A stretch of DNA of 23,166 nt from JAXHTH01 sp034211115 (GTDB lineage Bacteria; Planctomycetota; Phycisphaerae; Phycisphaerales; SM1A02). A program made the position numbers and the translations under genes. Positions within the stretch are counted from its first letter, which is position 1. The number at the start of each line of letters is the position of its first letter. The stretch lies in NCBI GenBank assembly GCA_034211115.1, contig JAXHTH010000360.1, positions 1-23,166 on the forward strand. The letters run 5' to 3'. A model generated the notes under the pieces. That model was not told where the DNA came from. It saw only the letters and a program-made list of their open reading frames with translations, and did no database searches. Positions 22,737 through 23,166 of this stretch are shown here, piece after piece.

Positions 22737-22853
22737 CTCGCCGCCTGCGCCGTCACCAAGCCGACGCCGCGGCGATGCGGCGGATGGCCCCTGGCCTTCG
22801 GCGCCGGCGAGCCCAATGTCGCCGGAGCGACTGCCCGGGACGGGCGGGGCACG

Positions 22854-22859
22854 TATCAT
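22854..22859 (+). promoter_or_regulatory. Candidate -10 box of a leaderless promoter
   Basis: TATCAT ends 7 nt before the ATG at 22867. It overlaps the alternative ATG at 22858, which makes 22867 the likelier start. Confidence 0.45.
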
Positions 22860-22866
22860 GGCACCG

Positions 22867-23046
22867 ATGGACTCGTTCAGCGACCACCTCGCCCTCCTCA
22901 TCGATCGGGGGGGTTACGTGATGGTGCCCCTGCTCGCCCTCAGCGTGGTCAGCCTCGCCCTGGTCATCGAGCGCATCTGGTTCTGGGTCGCCACGCACCG
23001 CCCGGGCCGGGTGCGGCGGCTGGCACGGCTCAACGACGCGCTGCGC
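22867..23046 (+). CDS. ExbB/TolQ/MotA-type proton channel, 5' part only
   Basis: The readable N-terminus (MDSFSDHLALLIDRGGYVMV, then PLLALSVVSLALVIERIWFW) is the first membrane helix of the MotA/TolQ/ExbB family, whose members couple proton flow to TonB-, Tol- or flagellar-type motion. RRLARLNDALR follows, normal so far. After residue 60 (position 23046) the plus-strand frame turns into LDGLHRHRIAGAEAEQ and stops at 23121, which fits no family member. The correct continuation is found on the opposite strand (23166 to 23047). The true gene is therefore longer, and the window ends in an inverted copy of its middle. Confidence 0.75.
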
Positions 23047-23166
23047 CTCGACGGCCTCCATCGCCACCGCATCGCTGGGGCCGAGGCGGAACAGCCGGCG
23101 GGCGACGTGGCCGTAGGGTGATCGATCGTCCCCGACCAGCGCGTCCGCCGCCTCCCACCGGCCCCG
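23047..23166 (-). other. Inverted middle segment of the same channel gene
   Basis: Read on the minus strand from 23166, this 120-bp segment encodes RGRWEAADALVGDDRSPYGH followed by VARRLFRLGPSDAVAMEAVE and A, then QR from 23043-23038. DRSPYGxxxRRL and SDAVAxEAVEAQR are hallmarks of the family's cytoplasmic region. Joined directly after NDALR at 23046 it gives NDALR-RGRWEAADALV in one open frame. The junction lies at GCGCTGCGC (23038-23046), whose reverse complement GCGCAGCGC encodes AQR. I read this as a fold-back at the contig end, though a true inversion is possible. Confidence 0.75.

Overview
The window looks like a GC-rich bacterial chromosome fragment, most likely from a planctomycete and plausibly class Phycisphaerae. 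This rests on gene content, not on a marker gene: a protein with a PEP-CTERM-like tail (hydrophobic stretch plus RRRR), two neighbouring bactofilins, a squalene-cyclase-like/DUF4159 protein, a TPR-sulfotransferase, a zinc-ribbon membrane protein of the CPNCGYSLRGLP type, and a divergent DXS. There are no tRNA, rRNA, phage, insertion sequence or CRISPR features. Both ends look like contig edges: a 13-G run at the left, and a fold-back inside an exbB/motA-like gene at the right.

Layout. 93-3253: a membrane-anchored helical-repeat protein converging on, and overlapping, a glycosyltransferase-methyltransferase fusion. 3385-4430: acyl-CoA thioesterase and purN, translationally coupled. 4442-6337 (minus): TPR-sulfotransferase and dodecin. 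6489-7992: CsaA-like protein, bactofilin, zinc-ribbon bactofilin. 8123-8761 (minus): secreted thioredoxin-like protein with its own terminator. 9130-9847: canonical promoter, ~100-nt structured leader and a PEP-CTERM-type exported protein. 9970-13567 (minus): SppA followed by the DUF4159 protein. 13688-14314: methyltransferase. 14313-16465: short-period repeat arrays around an unrecognised envelope protein and a glutamine amidotransferase. 16561-19531: zinc-ribbon membrane protein, M14 carboxypeptidase (minus), HD-domain protein. 19715-22723 (minus): polyprenyl synthase then dxs, an isoprenoid pair. 22867-end: start of an ExbB/TolQ/MotA-type channel gene.

Three signals go beyond ordinary annotation. 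(1) Eight genes carry a TANNNT hexamer 6-10 nt before the start codon, mostly with no Shine-Dalgarno, as expected for leaderless mRNAs; this also fixes several start codons, including a GTG start for the polyprenyl synthase. (2) The PEP-CTERM gene instead has a perfect TTGACA promoter and a leader with three hairpins. The first two carry TPP-riboswitch-like words and the third folds over the ribosome binding site. (3) Many longer intergenic gaps hold degenerate arrays with a strict 7- or 8-bp period; one has quadruplex-forming potential and three related ones flank a single gene in inverted orientation.

All assignments are by eye from sequence. Families named by motif are fairly safe; promoter, RNA and repeat functions are inference.
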